Positions 1 to 8,786 of a stretch of DNA of 39,886 nt are shown here, one piece after another. The notes under the pieces were generated by a model. The model was not told the origin of the DNA. It made no database searches and saw only the letters and a program-made list of their open reading frames with translations. How positions within the stretch are numbered: the stretch's first letter is position 1; each line of letters begins with the position of its first letter. Location of the stretch: the NCBI GenBank assembly GCA_015065785.1, contig SVPR01000021.1, positions 1-39,886 on the forward strand, given 5' to 3'. This DNA comes from Oscillospiraceae bacterium (GTDB lineage Bacteria; Bacillota; Clostridia; Oscillospirales; Acutalibacteraceae). A program made the position numbers and the translations under genes.

Positions 1-63
1 AGGGCTCGAACCTATGACCCTCTGCTTGTAAGGCAGATGCTCTCCCAGCTGAGCTATGCTCCC
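1..63 (-). tRNA. tRNA-Val (anticodon TAC), 3' end cut by window edge
   Basis: Read on the minus strand the sequence starts GGGAGCATAGCTCAGCTGGG, has an anticodon stem-loop with loop CTTACAA (anticodon TAC, valine) and runs into the T-arm before the window ends. About 13 bases of the T-stem and acceptor 3' half lie outside. A consensus promoter lies just upstream (94-122), so the gene is transcribed independently of the kinase gene before it. Confidence 0.93.
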
Positions 64-93
64 ATTGCTTTCGTTGCACTCGCAACGATAGAT

Positions 94-122
94 ACTATAC
101 ACTATCGCAACCAATTTGTCAA
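94..122 (-). promoter_or_regulatory. sigma-A promoter of tRNA-Val
   Basis: Minus strand TTGACA (117-122) and TATAGT (94-99) are separated by exactly 17 bases, about 30 bases upstream of the tRNA 5' end. Confidence 0.8.
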
Positions 123-173
123 CACTTTTTTTCAAAAAAATTCAACTTTTTTCAAAAAAGTTTTTTAAGGTAT

Positions 174-1286
174 TTAAAACCCTTGATTTACAATAGATTG
201 CATCTCTGAAAATTTCTTTTCAATGTCAGCAACTAGCTTAAATTGTGTTCTTGCGCGAACAAGATTATGCTCCGGATATTCAGTTTTAAAATAAACATCG
301 CCGTCAATATAATCTGCTAAAAATCTTATGCCACATTCAAATGTCAGAAGCTTTGCAGCAAATGGCAAATATGTAATTTCATTTTCAGTAAGTGAGTCCC
401 CTGCTGAAGAAAGATAACCCTCAACATAAGCTTTAAAAAGCTCTAAATCCAAAGAGATTTTTGAAAGGTCTTTTTCATCCTCAGCGCCTGTGTTAGCACC
501 AAAGCGGATACTGTCACCAAAATCATAAAGTGAGCTACCGGGCATAACAGTGTCAAGGTCAACAATGCAAAGTGGTTTGTTTGTTTCTTTATCAAAAAGA
601 ACATTGTTGAGCTTTGTATCATTATGAGTAACTCTTATTGGAAGCTCGCCCTTTGCAATTAAATCTGTAAGAACAGAGCAATCCTTTTCTCTTTCTAAAG
701 CAAATGCAATTTCTTTTTCTGCTTCGTTTCTTCTGCCGGATTTATTTGCCTCTAAAGATGCTTTAAAATCATTGAATCTTGAAGCTGTGTTATGGAAATT
801 AGGGATTGTATCCTTGAGAGTTTCAATAGGATAATCAGCTAATTGTTTCTGGAAGTTACCAAAAGCAATAGCTGCCATTTTAAAATCTTCTTTTCCTGAA
901 ACGCCATCTAATGAATAAGAGTTATCTACAAAATTATAAACTCTCCAATGACCGCCGTCTTCTGTTTTAACATAGTTTTCCCCTGCTTTAGTTTTAAAAA
1001 CAGTTAAAACTTCTCTTTCTGTATCGCCACCGGCTAAAGCAACTTTCTTTTTTATATGCTCAGTAACACCAACAACATTCTCCATAACTGCAACAGGATT
1101 TTTAAAAACATTGTGGTTAATCCATTGAAGAAGGTATTTTTCAATTTTACCGTCTTCTGATATATATTCTACTACAAATGTATCGTTAATATGACCAACT
1201 GTAATAGGTTTTATTTCTTTAACACTACCAGAAAAACCATATTCATCTAAAATATTGCATAATTTGTTAAATAATGTTGTATCCAT
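174..1286 (-). CDS. APH-fold sugar kinase, N-acetylhexosamine 1-kinase (NahK)-like
   Basis: A 370-aa cytosolic kinase of the aminoglycoside phosphotransferase fold. The signature VTHNDTKLNNVLFD near residue 218 holds the catalytic Asp of the Brenner motif, and CIVDLDTVMPG near residue 240 holds the metal-binding Asp; both closely resemble bifidobacterial NahK/LnpB, which phosphorylates GlcNAc/GalNAc at C1. The length also fits (about 360 aa). The open frame extends 22 codons further, but the ATG at 1286 is preceded by AAGGAG at good spacing, so that start is chosen. It lies 81 bases downstream of the permease gene on the same strand and may share its transcript. No lacto-N-biose phosphorylase neighbour is seen, so the substrate is open; the family is often annotated only as a phosphotransferase. 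Confidence 0.75.
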   Translation of the reverse strand: MDTTLFNKLCNILDEYGFSGSVKEIKPITVGHINDTFVVEYISEDGKIEKYLLQWINHNVFKNPVAVMENVVGVTEHIKKKVALAGGDTEREVLTVFKTKAGENYVKTEDGGHWRVYNFVDNSYSLDGVSGKEDFKMAAIAFGNFQKQLADYPIETLKDTIPNFHNTASRFNDFKASLEANKSGRRNEAEKEIAFALEREKDCSVLTDLIAKGELPIRVTHNDTKLNNVLFDKETNKPLCIVDLDTVMPGSSLYDFGDSIRFGANTGAEDEKDLSKISLDLELFKAYVEGYLSSAGDSLTENEITYLPFAAKLLTFECGIRFLADYIDGDVYFKTEYPEHNLVRARTQFKLVADIEKKFSEMQSIVNQGF

Positions 1287-1367
1287 AAAATTACTCCTTA
1301 AAGTAAAATAACAATCTTGGCTAATTATACCCCATTGAGGGATATTAGTCAATAATAAAAAGCAATC

Positions 1368-2492
1368 TCAAATGAGATTGCTTAAGTACTGAAACCCTGT
1401 TAACACGCCTAAAAACCCAAAATTAAAAACCGTGAACATTAAAATATATTTTTTTACTTTACCAGGGTTGTTTTTGGTATATTCTCTTAATGTAATAAGA
1501 CTTGCAAGAGAAGCAATCAATGTGCCTACCCCACCAATGTTAACGCCTAACAACAAATCTTTATAATCAGTTGTGAACTGTGAAAGAAGAATTGCAGACG
1601 GAACATTGCTTATAAACTGACAAGAAGCTACACTGAATAAAAGTGTGCTTTTTTCAAGTAAAAATTGAAACAGCTCTTTAACTGCATCTATTCTCGCCAT
1701 ATTCCCCGAAAAAACAAAGAATGCACAGAATGTTAAAAGCAACGGATAATCTACCATTTTGAGTGCTTTTTTGTCTAAAATCAAAAGTGCGGCAGGAATA
1801 ATTACTAAACCTGTCCAATAAGGAATAAAACGAAATACAATTAAAATAGAGTACGCAAAAAGCACCAGATAAATTGCAGTACGGGTTTTGCTAATGTGCA
1901 TTTCTTCGCCCTCTAATTCCAAAGGCTCTTTTTTAACAAAAATAAAGCAACAAGCAGTTATAATTGCGATTGACAAAACAAATGTAGGCAACATTATAAG
2001 CATAAATTCGCCTGTCGGTATGTTGAATTTTGAATATAAAAACAAATTTTGTGGATTGCCGAAAGGTGTTAACATACCGCCAAGATTTGCTGCAATATTC
2101 TGCATTATAAAAGTAAATGCCATATATTTTTTCTTGCCGGTTGTTTTTAACACAAAGCAACCTAAAGGCAAAAATGTTAAGAGTGCCATATCATTTGCAA
2201 TGAGCATTGAGCCTATGAAAGTTATGTAAACAAGTGCTAAAATTGCAAATCGGGCATTTTTAAATAATTTAACAATTTGTTCCGCTAACATATAAAAGAA
2301 ATTGATATTTCTTAAAGCACAAACAACTGCTAAAACACAGAAAAGACAGGTTAATGTTTTAAAATCAAAATAGCCGATATAATTTTTATCAATTGGTACG
2401 ATTATTGAAGTAATCACCGCCGCAATAACAGCAATTACAAGAACTACATTTCTTTTACAAAACCTTGGAACTTCTTTAACAATTACTGACAT
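1368..2492 (-). CDS. SLC13/ArsB-type (ion transporter superfamily) permease
   Basis: A 374-aa integral membrane protein with roughly ten hydrophobic segments. Two re-entrant-loop-like signatures typical of the citrate/SLC13/ArsB ion transporter superfamily are visible: TPFGNPQNLFLY in the first half and FISNVPSAILLSQF followed by GVNIGGVGTLIASLASLI in the second half. These proteins move anions such as dicarboxylates or arsenite with Na+ or H+. The GTG at 2507 is in frame, but it overlaps the GGAG ribosome site, so the ATG at 2492 is preferred. It has its own promoter (2534-2562). The ion transported cannot be read from the sequence. Confidence 0.8.
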   Translation of the reverse strand: MSVIVKEVPRFCKRNVVLVIAVIAAVITSIIVPIDKNYIGYFDFKTLTCLFCVLAVVCALRNINFFYMLAEQIVKLFKNARFAILALVYITFIGSMLIANDMALLTFLPLGCFVLKTTGKKKYMAFTFIMQNIAANLGGMLTPFGNPQNLFLYSKFNIPTGEFMLIMLPTFVLSIAIITACCFIFVKKEPLELEGEEMHISKTRTAIYLVLFAYSILIVFRFIPYWTGLVIIPAALLILDKKALKMVDYPLLLTFCAFFVFSGNMARIDAVKELFQFLLEKSTLLFSVASCQFISNVPSAILLSQFTTDYKDLLLGVNIGGVGTLIASLASLITLREYTKNNPGKVKKYILMFTVFNFGFLGVLTGFQYLSNLI

Positions 2493-2533
2493 TTTTCTTT
2501 TCTCCACAAGTAAATTCTTTTTAAACCTGCAAT

Positions 2534-2562
2534 ATAATAGTACTTGGATTGTTAAATGTCAA
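2534..2562 (-). promoter_or_regulatory. sigma-A promoter of the SLC13-type permease
   Basis: Minus strand TTGACA (2557-2562) and TATTAT (2534-2539) with a 17-base spacer, about 40 bases upstream of the start codon. Confidence 0.7.
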
Positions 2563-2580
2563 GGGTTTTCAATTAGTTTT

Positions 2581-2630
2581 ACTTGCACACTTGAAACTTG
2601 TAACTTGCATACTGATTAGCAAAGCTAATC
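2581..2630. repeat. heptamer array (ACTTGNA type) plus triloop hairpin
   Basis: Positions 2581-2613 carry a degenerate 7-bp-period array of ACTTGCA/ACTTGAA/ACTTGTA units. It is followed by a perfect mini-hairpin GATTAGC-aaa-GCTAATC (2614-2630) whose last bases overlap the stop codon of the lipoprotein gene. Confidence 0.7.
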
Positions 2631-3714
2631 AATACCTCGTAAGTTCTGCCTTAAAAAGTGTATCAACCGGATATTTTCCGCCACCGCTTCTGTATTTTGC
2701 GGCACCTGATTCAAAGAGCAGATAGATTGTACCATTTACGCTCTCTACCCCCTGGCTCATTGGTGGGGCTATGTAAGAGGTTTTCATTTCTAATTCATCA
2801 CAAGCGTAAAGGTCAACTTCTACACCGTCAACTGTTACTGTGCCGACCTTATCCCCTTCAGTTACATCATTAAACACTTTAATAACTGAATTATTTTTTC
2901 TGCCGTAGCTTGTGCTGAAAATAAAGCCACCTGAGAGAGTTCTTGTCATACCCTGAACCTGTTCAGGAATTGCTAACATAATATCCGGCACATAACCATC
3001 ACGGGTAGAATTGATTTTATCTATCTTAGGAAGTCCGTCTTTAAGATTATAACCCTCACAATAAGCATAAAAGGTTTCACCTGAGTTAATTGTAGTGACA
3101 TTGTTCACATTATTTCTTTCTGCCGGCGAGCTTTCTATAAAGTCGCCAATCCAAAGAATTTCACTATAAACATTGGCAAAGGAGCCTTTTGTATTGATTT
3201 TAAAATCACTTGCAAATTGAACTGTTGCACCATCTTTAGCTTTTTCAAGAGCTTCAATTGCAATAGTTCTTGCAGAATAATCACTTGTTACAAATATATA
3301 GTTACCTGAAGAAGCAATTCCACCGGCATGGCCGTAGTACATAGTACCATCTACATTTTGTAATTTTACAGATTTCACAAGGCTACCTGTTTCAGCATCT
3401 AAAATCATTAGCATTGACGGAAAGCTTTTGTCCTCATAATATCCGCTTACAATAAGCCAATCCATATTGAAATTGTAGCAAACACCTTGTGGTATAATGC
3501 CCTCAAAAAGCCCCGGCGCTGTAAACGAAGTTTTAAAAACATCAGTGAATTCGTTAAACTCTTCGTTTTCTGAAAGGAAATCATATAAAACAACATTGGT
3601 TGCAGAAATCATATCGGTAATTTCTTTTGTCTTTAAAATTTTTCTTCCACCGCAAGAAGAAAGCATTGACACTACGAGTATTAGTGAAATTACAGAAAGC
3701 AAAATTCTTTTCAT
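2629..3714 (-). CDS. lipoprotein of unknown function, possible beta-propeller
   Basis: A 361-aa protein with an N-terminal signal peptide and a lipobox ending LSSC, so it is predicted to be lipid-anchored outside the membrane. The rest is soluble and rich in short beta-strand-like stretches with repeated D/N-G turns (for example DWLIVSGYYED, LMILDAETGSLV, GNYIFVTSDYS, GGFIFSTSYG). That layout recalls WD40/PQQ/6-bladed propellers that report a stored value per blade, but I do not recognise a family. A GTG two codons upstream is in frame; AGAGG lies seven bases before the ATG at 3714, so the ATG is chosen. It ends inside the 2614-2630 hairpin. Confidence 0.7.
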   Translation of the reverse strand: MKRILLSVISLILVVSMLSSCGGRKILKTKEITDMISATNVVLYDFLSENEEFNEFTDVFKTSFTAPGLFEGIIPQGVCYNFNMDWLIVSGYYEDKSFPSMLMILDAETGSLVKSVKLQNVDGTMYYGHAGGIASSGNYIFVTSDYSARTIAIEALEKAKDGATVQFASDFKINTKGSFANVYSEILWIGDFIESSPAERNNVNNVTTINSGETFYAYCEGYNLKDGLPKIDKINSTRDGYVPDIMLAIPEQVQGMTRTLSGGFIFSTSYGRKNNSVIKVFNDVTEGDKVGTVTVDGVEVDLYACDELEMKTSYIAPPMSQGVESVNGTIYLLFESGAAKYRSGGGKYPVDTLFKAELTRY

Positions 3715-3769
3715 AGTCACACCTCTTTTCGGGTATTCTACTACAAATCCTAAAAAAAAGCAAATTTAT

Positions 3770-3808
3770 GCCCCCGACAGTAAAATTCTACATTTTACTG
3801 TCGGGGGC
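3770..3808 (-). terminator. strong terminator of the GNAT/oxidoreductase fusion gene
   Basis: A perfect inverted repeat GCCCCCGACAGTAAAA / TTTTACTGTCGGGGGC with a 7-base loop lies just after the stop of the fusion gene. On the minus strand it is followed by an AT-rich stretch with T8 about ten bases on. Confidence 0.8.
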
Positions 3809-3814
3809 ATCTGA

Positions 3815-5590
3815 TTAAAATTCAATATTAAAATCGCCTAATTGATATTTTGTACAAGGGAAGTTTGTTTCGCCATTTTCATCCGGGAATGGTGACCAGT
3901 TATCATTTTCGTAAACTGCTCTTTCCGCTTCGTTTTTGAAATCAGGAATTCTGTACTGAATACCATCATTAAGGCTACTGCGCCAACCGAATATTGCAAC
4001 TGCAGTCATTGCTGCTGATTTGTAAACATCTAAGAATGGCTCTCTGTCATTTTGTACGCAATCAAGGAAATCGTAAATTGCGTAATAGTCACCACCGAAG
4101 TGACCGCTCTGACTCGCTCTGTCTTTATCGAATGGATATTCAGCATCGTAGAATGTTTCTTGCTCCATTCCTTCAGGAATTTCCCAATCATTGTAGAAAA
4201 GGCGAACTTTGTAATCATCGCCACGAACACTCTCAAGACTGCCCTTGCCACAATTCATACGATACCAAAGACCGTGACCACCGAATTTTGACCAACCTGT
4301 AACACGGGCAATTGAGCCGTTGCTCATTGTGCAAAGCATAATTGAAGCAACATCCTTTGTTGGCTCTTCTTCTCGTTCAATGCGAACTTCATCACTGTAA
4401 ATACTAAGAGCATTAACTGCAACCGGAATTTCACCTGTAATTTGCATAATAGGTGCTAAAGCATGGGTTGAATAATAGCCGGATGGCATAAGTGCACGCC
4501 AGTGCTTTGCATCTGGTGTAATAACTTTATAACCATCGTGTGGCATTGGGTGAACATATTCACCCTCGCAGTAAACTGCACCACCAAGAGTTTTATTTTT
4601 ATAAATTTCTTCCATCTTTCTGACTGTACCAAAATATGCACAGTTTTCAGCAATCATATATTTTGCCTTGCTCTTTTCAGCTGCACGGCACAATTTAACA
4701 CAATCTGCTAAAGTAACCGCAGGAAGCGTTTCACTATAAACATGAATACCCATTTCGAGTGCTTTAATTGCATATTTTGCGTGTTCATTGAAGTAGTTTG
4801 CTAAAATAACAACATCTAAACCACATTCAATGAATTCATCGAAAGCTTTAAAGTATTTTGTATCTTCACAGGTGCATTTTTCAACAAGCTCATAAGTTGT
4901 TTCATCATAGTCACAAACTGCATAAATGTAACCTTTTTCACTTAAAACTGCAGGCTCTGCAATAGCAGTACCACGACGAAGACCGAAAACACCGATTTTT
5001 AGCTTATCTTTTTTCTCAACTGTGCAAAGATTTTTAATAAATTTGTTGTCATTGTCGTAACAATCAATATTCATATAACCGTAACGGTTAAGCCAGAAAA
5101 CCCAACGAGCTTCCATATCCTCTTCATAAAGAACAGGTCTGAAGCCTGCTCTTAAATATGATTTAACTGCAGGAACTCTAAATTCGTCAGTTGTAAGACC
5201 AACATAAGTACAACCCTCTTTAGAAAGTGCGGCTAAAGCGATTTGGTTAAGGTAAGCACCAAGACCTTTACCGCGACTGTCTTTATGTACTGAAACCATA
5301 TGTACCCAACCGCGACCATTCTCCTGAACGAGTGCAGTAATAGTAGCAACAGGATTGCCATTCTCTGTAATGAAAAACACATTTTCAGGCTTGTAGCCAT
5401 CAGCTTCTTCAATAACTTCTACAAAGCGAGTTGCGTCTGCATCATCGCCAACAAGACCATTTTTACAAATTTCAGCCCAGGCAGCTCTGTCTTCAACTGT
5501 GCCATTATAGCTTCTATATTCAAAACCTTTTAAATCTGTCGGGAATTCGCAAGGCGCTGTTAATGTTTTGTATAATTTTAATTGACTCAT
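3815..5590 (-). CDS. fusion: GNAT N-acetyltransferase + Gfo/Idh/MocA-like domain
   Basis: A 591-aa two-domain protein. Residues about 1-165 form a GNAT domain with the acetyl-CoA pyrophosphate loop SRGKGLGAY (105-113) and the usual C-terminal half (YLRAGFRPVLYEED). From about residue 197 a Rossmann fold starts (KIGVFGLRRG, 198-207) and continues as a Gfo/Idh/MocA-type NAD(P)-dependent oxidoreductase with its C-terminal beta-sheet domain. The family's catalytic EKP motif reads ETLP here (287-290), so the Lys is absent and dehydrogenase activity is doubtful or altered. Members of the family act on sugars and inositols. It begins 12 bases after the ADP-ribosylglycohydrolase-fold gene, so the two are co-transcribed from the promoter at 7001-7029; an alpha-galactosidase lies upstream. 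The joint substrate is unknown. Confidence 0.85.
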   Translation of the reverse strand: MSQLKLYKTLTAPCEFPTDLKGFEYRSYNGTVEDRAAWAEICKNGLVGDDADATRFVEVIEEADGYKPENVFFITENGNPVATITALVQENGRGWVHMVSVHKDSRGKGLGAYLNQIALAALSKEGCTYVGLTTDEFRVPAVKSYLRAGFRPVLYEEDMEARWVFWLNRYGYMNIDCYDNDNKFIKNLCTVEKKDKLKIGVFGLRRGTAIAEPAVLSEKGYIYAVCDYDETTYELVEKCTCEDTKYFKAFDEFIECGLDVVILANYFNEHAKYAIKALEMGIHVYSETLPAVTLADCVKLCRAAEKSKAKYMIAENCAYFGTVRKMEEIYKNKTLGGAVYCEGEYVHPMPHDGYKVITPDAKHWRALMPSGYYSTHALAPIMQITGEIPVAVNALSIYSDEVRIEREEEPTKDVASIMLCTMSNGSIARVTGWSKFGGHGLWYRMNCGKGSLESVRGDDYKVRLFYNDWEIPEGMEQETFYDAEYPFDKDRASQSGHFGGDYYAIYDFLDCVQNDREPFLDVYKSAAMTAVAIFGWRSSLNDGIQYRIPDFKNEAERAVYENDNWSPFPDENGETNFPCTKYQLGDFNIEF

Positions 5591-5602
5591 TTTCTTTACT
5601 CC

Positions 5603-6964
5603 TTATTTTTTAATATGTAAAATTGTTTTTTCAACTAAATCAGAAATTTCTACAACACCCATACCCGTTATACCGGTGTCAAGCTTATTATTTAAAGGCT
5701 TAACCCACTCGTCACCAATTGAATCAAAGCCGTTTAACATACCTAAAACAGAACCGACAGTTGCACCGTTGCAATCGGTATCGTAACCAATCTGAACTGC
5801 AAGGCATATAGATTTACTAAAATCACCATTCCCATAAAGCAATGCAATCGTAACAATTAAAGCATTGGGGATTGTGTGAACTGAATCGTGTGAGTCAAAT
5901 TCGTTATATTTATTATGAATAAATGCAATGCAATCTTCTTGTGAAACACCATTTTCAAACTTTTCTATAATATCATAAACTGCTTCATAAAGTCTTGATG
6001 TTGCAGGAATCTCAGCAAGACCTGCTTTAATTACATCAGTAACACTTTCTGCATTTGCTGCACAGGCAATCATTGCAGAAGCGAACATTTCACCATAAAT
6101 ACCATTTTTAATGTGTGAAATTGAGGCATCACGAAACGCATATTCTGCAGCAAGCTCAGGAGCACCCGGTGCAATATAGCCGAAGTAATCCCCTCTTATC
6201 TGGGCACCAATCCACTCACGGTAAGGGTTTTGATACATAGCAGAATACGGTGGCGCGTAGCCGTTTATAAAGTTACGATATGCAGACTTTTCTGCTGTAA
6301 AATACTTTTCAATCGGCTGACTCTGGAGCCAGATTTTTGCCATATCCTTAGGCAGAAAATCGTGACCATATTTATCAATTAAAATTTGTGCTAACACAGT
6401 GTAGGTTGTGTCATCATCAATTGGTGCACATTCTATAACATCTGCCCACGCTTTATTTTCAAGACAAAAATCATATTTTTCAATCATTTCGTCTGTAATA
6501 TCAGTTGAAAGAACATAGCGGGATAACGGGTAATTATCAGTTTCTTTTAAAAGCGGATATAATTCATTAGTTTTAATACCCTCAAGTGGTTTACCTAAAA
6601 GACAACCGCAAATTCTGCCGTACCAGGCACCCTTGATTTTTTTATAAAGCAAGTCATTAGTGAGTGTGATTTTTTTGTATGTATAAGGTTGTCTTAATGC
6701 TTTTATGCTTTCTAAATCTGATGGCTCATTATATTTGTAGTCAGCCTTAATTTCAGCATTTATGATTTTTTCAAACAATTCGTCAGCAAGGTCTGCCTGC
6801 TCTTTTGAATATGGCATTTTAATTGCATTTTCAAAGGTTTCTTTGAACTCGTCAATGTCAAGACCCTCATCGATACATTGTTTAAGCTCAATATCAAGAG
6901 TTTTGCAGTATGAATCCCAATAATAATCCCCTGAATAGTCAGGGTGTATTTTTTTATTAGACAT
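5603..6964 (-). CDS. ADP-ribosylglycohydrolase (DraG)-fold protein
   Basis: A 453-aa cytosolic protein with the two metal-binding signatures of the DraG/ARH fold: DDDTTYTVL (about 183-191) and GYDTDCNGATVGSVLG (about 393-408). Family members hydrolyse ADP-ribose from proteins or act on related N-glycosides. The first roughly 100 residues are an extra N-terminal region not in classical DraG. The open frame extends 35 codons further, but the ATG at 6964 has a GGTGGTGG ribosome site and the promoter at 7001-7029 would leave any longer start untranscribed. Being coupled to a Gfo/Idh/MocA-like fusion and beside an alpha-galactosidase suggests that the real substrate may be a glycoside or nucleoside rather than a protein; that is inference. 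Confidence 0.85.
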   Translation of the reverse strand: MSNKKIHPDYSGDYYWDSYCKTLDIELKQCIDEGLDIDEFKETFENAIKMPYSKEQADLADELFEKIINAEIKADYKYNEPSDLESIKALRQPYTYKKITLTNDLLYKKIKGAWYGRICGCLLGKPLEGIKTNELYPLLKETDNYPLSRYVLSTDITDEMIEKYDFCLENKAWADVIECAPIDDDTTYTVLAQILIDKYGHDFLPKDMAKIWLQSQPIEKYFTAEKSAYRNFINGYAPPYSAMYQNPYREWIGAQIRGDYFGYIAPGAPELAAEYAFRDASISHIKNGIYGEMFASAMIACAANAESVTDVIKAGLAEIPATSRLYEAVYDIIEKFENGVSQEDCIAFIHNKYNEFDSHDSVHTIPNALIVTIALLYGNGDFSKSICLAVQIGYDTDCNGATVGSVLGMLNGFDSIGDEWVKPLNNKLDTGITGMGVVEISDLVEKTILHIKK

Positions 6965-7000
6965 AAAAACCACCACCGTGATTATTTTAACACTCTTAAG

Positions 7001-7029
7001 ATTATATACTTTTAGAAAACAATATTCAA
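7001..7029 (-). promoter_or_regulatory. sigma-A promoter of the DraG-fold/fusion operon
   Basis: Minus strand TTGAAT (7024-7029) and a perfect TATAAT (7001-7006), 17-base spacer, about 37 bases upstream of the ATG at 6964. Confidence 0.75.
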
Positions 7030-7051
7030 GAGCAAAATCAAAATAAATAAA

Positions 7052-7074
7052 GTCGGATGCCAAAAGCACCCGAC
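7052..7074 (-). terminator. terminator after the alpha-galactosidase gene
   Basis: Minus strand hairpin GTCGGGTGC-TTTT-GGCATCCGAC, with one G-T wobble, is followed by the T-rich run TTTATTTATTTTG. It separates the alpha-galactosidase transcript from the next promoter at 7001-7029. Confidence 0.65.
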
Positions 7075-7081
7075 CAACAAA

Positions 7082-8389
7082 TTATTTTACTGTAATTTTG
7101 AAAAGTCTTGCACCGTGTGAGTTAACCTTTGCAGAAAATTCACTATCAGTTACAGCGTGTTCTTTATGTGACCACATATCCCATACGCTATATTTAACGC
7201 CACCGATTGCAATATCTGTAATATCAAATTTAATTTCTCTTTCTTTATCATCAGTGTTAAAGAGTGCAACATATTTACAATTTACACCCTTTGAAGTCCA
7301 GATAATTTCACCTTTGTTGTCAATTTCTTCTCGTTTAAACTGTCTTGCACCACTTGAATTTTTGAGCATATCAATAAGCTCTCTGTTCTGGAGAAGTGAA
7401 AGCGTAAAGTCATCATTTTCACGCATTTCGCCACCTATCATAAGCGGTGAACGGAAAATTCCCCAAAGAGTCATCATTGTTATTTGCTCGTCGTGTGTAA
7501 ATCTTGTGTAGCGGTTTCTGTATTTTTCTAATTCTTCTGTTTTCTGAATTCTGCCTATTGGCAACATGTCGCAATCCGGCCAAGCGCCAGGTTGTACATA
7601 ATCTTGCCAAGCATAGCAACGCTCAAACATTGCATGAAGCTTGCTCCATTCATCCCAAAAATCGCCTGTCATACGCCAGAGGTTAGCGTGAGCTGCTAAG
7701 TGCTCGTGCTCTTCTACAGGAGCAGGACCTGGTGAAAGGCTGAGGACCATATCTCTGCCACATTTATCAATCGCTTTTCTTATCATTTCAATTTCTTTTC
7801 GCGCAGCGTATGGATTATGCGGAAATATTTCTATATTTGCAATATCGTCACATTTTATGTAGTCAACATCCCACGAAGCATATAATTCAAATATAGAATC
7901 ATAATACTCCTGACCACCCTTTGCATCAGGGTCTACACCATACATATCGGGGTTCCAAAGACAAACAGAAGAAGGTCTTGCAATATCTTTTGCAGTAACA
8001 CCCTCGCACTTGATTTTTGTATTCTGGTGTGCCGCTTGTCTTGGAATACCACGCATTATATGAATACCAAATTTAAGTCCGAGAGAATGAATATAATCGG
8101 CAATTGGTTTAAAGCCCTTACCCCCTGCCGAAGAAGGAAACCTTTCAACAGACGGAATAAGACGAGAATATTCATCCATACACAGTGGCGCAAAATAGTG
8201 GTAATAAAAACTATTTGCAGTAGGTTCTGACCATTGAATATCGCAAACAACATATTCCCAGCCGTAGTCTTTAAGATTTTCTGCCATATAATCAGCGTTA
8301 GCGAGAAGCTGTTCCTCATTAACTGCCGCACCGTAACAATCCCAACTATTCCAACCCATTGGTGGTGTTAAAGCAAGTTTTTTATGCAT
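7082..8389 (-). CDS. GH27 alpha-galactosidase
   Basis: A 435-aa glycoside hydrolase that removes terminal alpha-linked galactose (or a related sugar) from oligosaccharides. The family start LTPPMGWNSWDCYG is at residues 7-20. The nucleophile region reads DYIKCDD (D181 by alignment with the usual KYD). The general acid/base region is RMTGDFWDEW (D243), and PGAWPDCDMLP follows, all in GH27 order. No signal peptide is seen, so it acts inside the cell on imported sugars. The KCDD version of the nucleophile motif differs from the classical KYDNC of GH27 galactosidases and may mark a subfamily with another substrate. A good AAGGA ribosome site and consensus promoter (8441-8469) support the start. 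Confidence 0.9.
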   Translation of the reverse strand: MHKKLALTPPMGWNSWDCYGAAVNEEQLLANADYMAENLKDYGWEYVVCDIQWSEPTANSFYYHYFAPLCMDEYSRLIPSVERFPSSAGGKGFKPIADYIHSLGLKFGIHIMRGIPRQAAHQNTKIKCEGVTAKDIARPSSVCLWNPDMYGVDPDAKGGQEYYDSIFELYASWDVDYIKCDDIANIEIFPHNPYAARKEIEMIRKAIDKCGRDMVLSLSPGPAPVEEHEHLAAHANLWRMTGDFWDEWSKLHAMFERCYAWQDYVQPGAWPDCDMLPIGRIQKTEELEKYRNRYTRFTHDEQITMMTLWGIFRSPLMIGGEMRENDDFTLSLLQNRELIDMLKNSSGARQFKREEIDNKGEIIWTSKGVNCKYVALFNTDDKEREIKFDITDIAIGGVKYSVWDMWSHKEHAVTDSEFSAKVNSHGARLFKITVK

Positions 8390-8440
8390 AAAATATCATT
8401 CCTTTTTCACAAAAAAGTCTAATAAAATAAATATGTAAAT

Positions 8441-8469
8441 ATTATACAAGCATCACCTGTTTTTTTCAA
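8441..8469 (-). promoter_or_regulatory. sigma-A promoter of the alpha-galactosidase gene
   Basis: Minus strand TTGAAA (8464-8469) and TATAAT (8441-8446) with a 17-base spacer; the UTR is about 45 bases. Confidence 0.75.
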
Positions 8470-8533
8470 TAACAAAATAAATTAAATTTGATAAACAATA
8501 CAAAAAAATATATAATTTAATATCAAAAAACAC

Positions 8534-8562
8534 TTGACAAATAGTGCTAATTCAAATATAAT
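8534..8562 (+). promoter_or_regulatory. consensus promoter of the tRNA-Met/tRNA-Trp pair
   Basis: Perfect TTGACA (8534-8539) and perfect TATAAT (8557-8562) with a 17-base spacer, 23 bases before the first tRNA. Confidence 0.9.
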
Positions 8563-8585
8563 GTTAGTCGTTCCTGCTGGGACAT

Positions 8586-8662
8586 GGACCATTAGCTCAG
8601 TTGGTTAGAGCAACCGGCTCATAACCGGTTGGTCCGGGGTTCGAGTCCCTGATGGTCCACCA
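8586..8662 (+). tRNA. tRNA with anticodon CAT (elongator Met or lysidine-modified Ile2)
   Basis: A 77-base cloverleaf with a 7-bp acceptor stem GGACCAT/ATGGTCC, D-arm AGCTCAGTTGGTTAGAGC, anticodon loop CTCATAA (CAT), T-arm with GTTCGAGTC and an encoded CCA end. The CAT anticodon alone does not separate elongator tRNA-Met from tRNA-Ile2; it lacks initiator features. Confidence 0.93.
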
Positions 8663-8671
8663 ATTGAATAT

Positions 8672-8745
8672 AGGGGCATAATGTAATGGTAACATTCCGG
8701 TCTCCAAAACCGTCCTTGAGGGTTCGAGTCCTTCTGCCCCTGCCA
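8672..8745 (+). tRNA. tRNA-Trp (anticodon CCA)
   Basis: A 74-base cloverleaf: acceptor AGGGGCA/TGCCCCT, D-stem ATGT/ACAT, anticodon loop CTCCAAA (CCA, tryptophan), T-loop TTCGAGT and an encoded CCA. The lowest anticodon-stem pair (27-43) is a C-T mismatch, leaving four stem pairs. It is transcribed with the CAT tRNA nine bases upstream. Confidence 0.93.
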
Positions 8746-8786
8746 AAACGAAAATCCGTTCTCGCAAGAGGACGGATTTTCGTTTT
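8745..8786 (+). terminator. terminator of the tRNA pair
   Basis: A 15-bp perfect stem (8745-8759 with 8772-8786) has an inner CTC-GCAA-GAG cap; the 3' arm ends CGTTTT. It starts at the last base of the tRNA-Trp CCA end. Confidence 0.85.

Noticed and set aside
6965..7069. N-terminal hydrophobic extension of the DraG-fold protein
   Set aside because: It overlaps the promoter at 7001-7029, so it is not transcribed; ATG at 6964 has a strong ribosome site.
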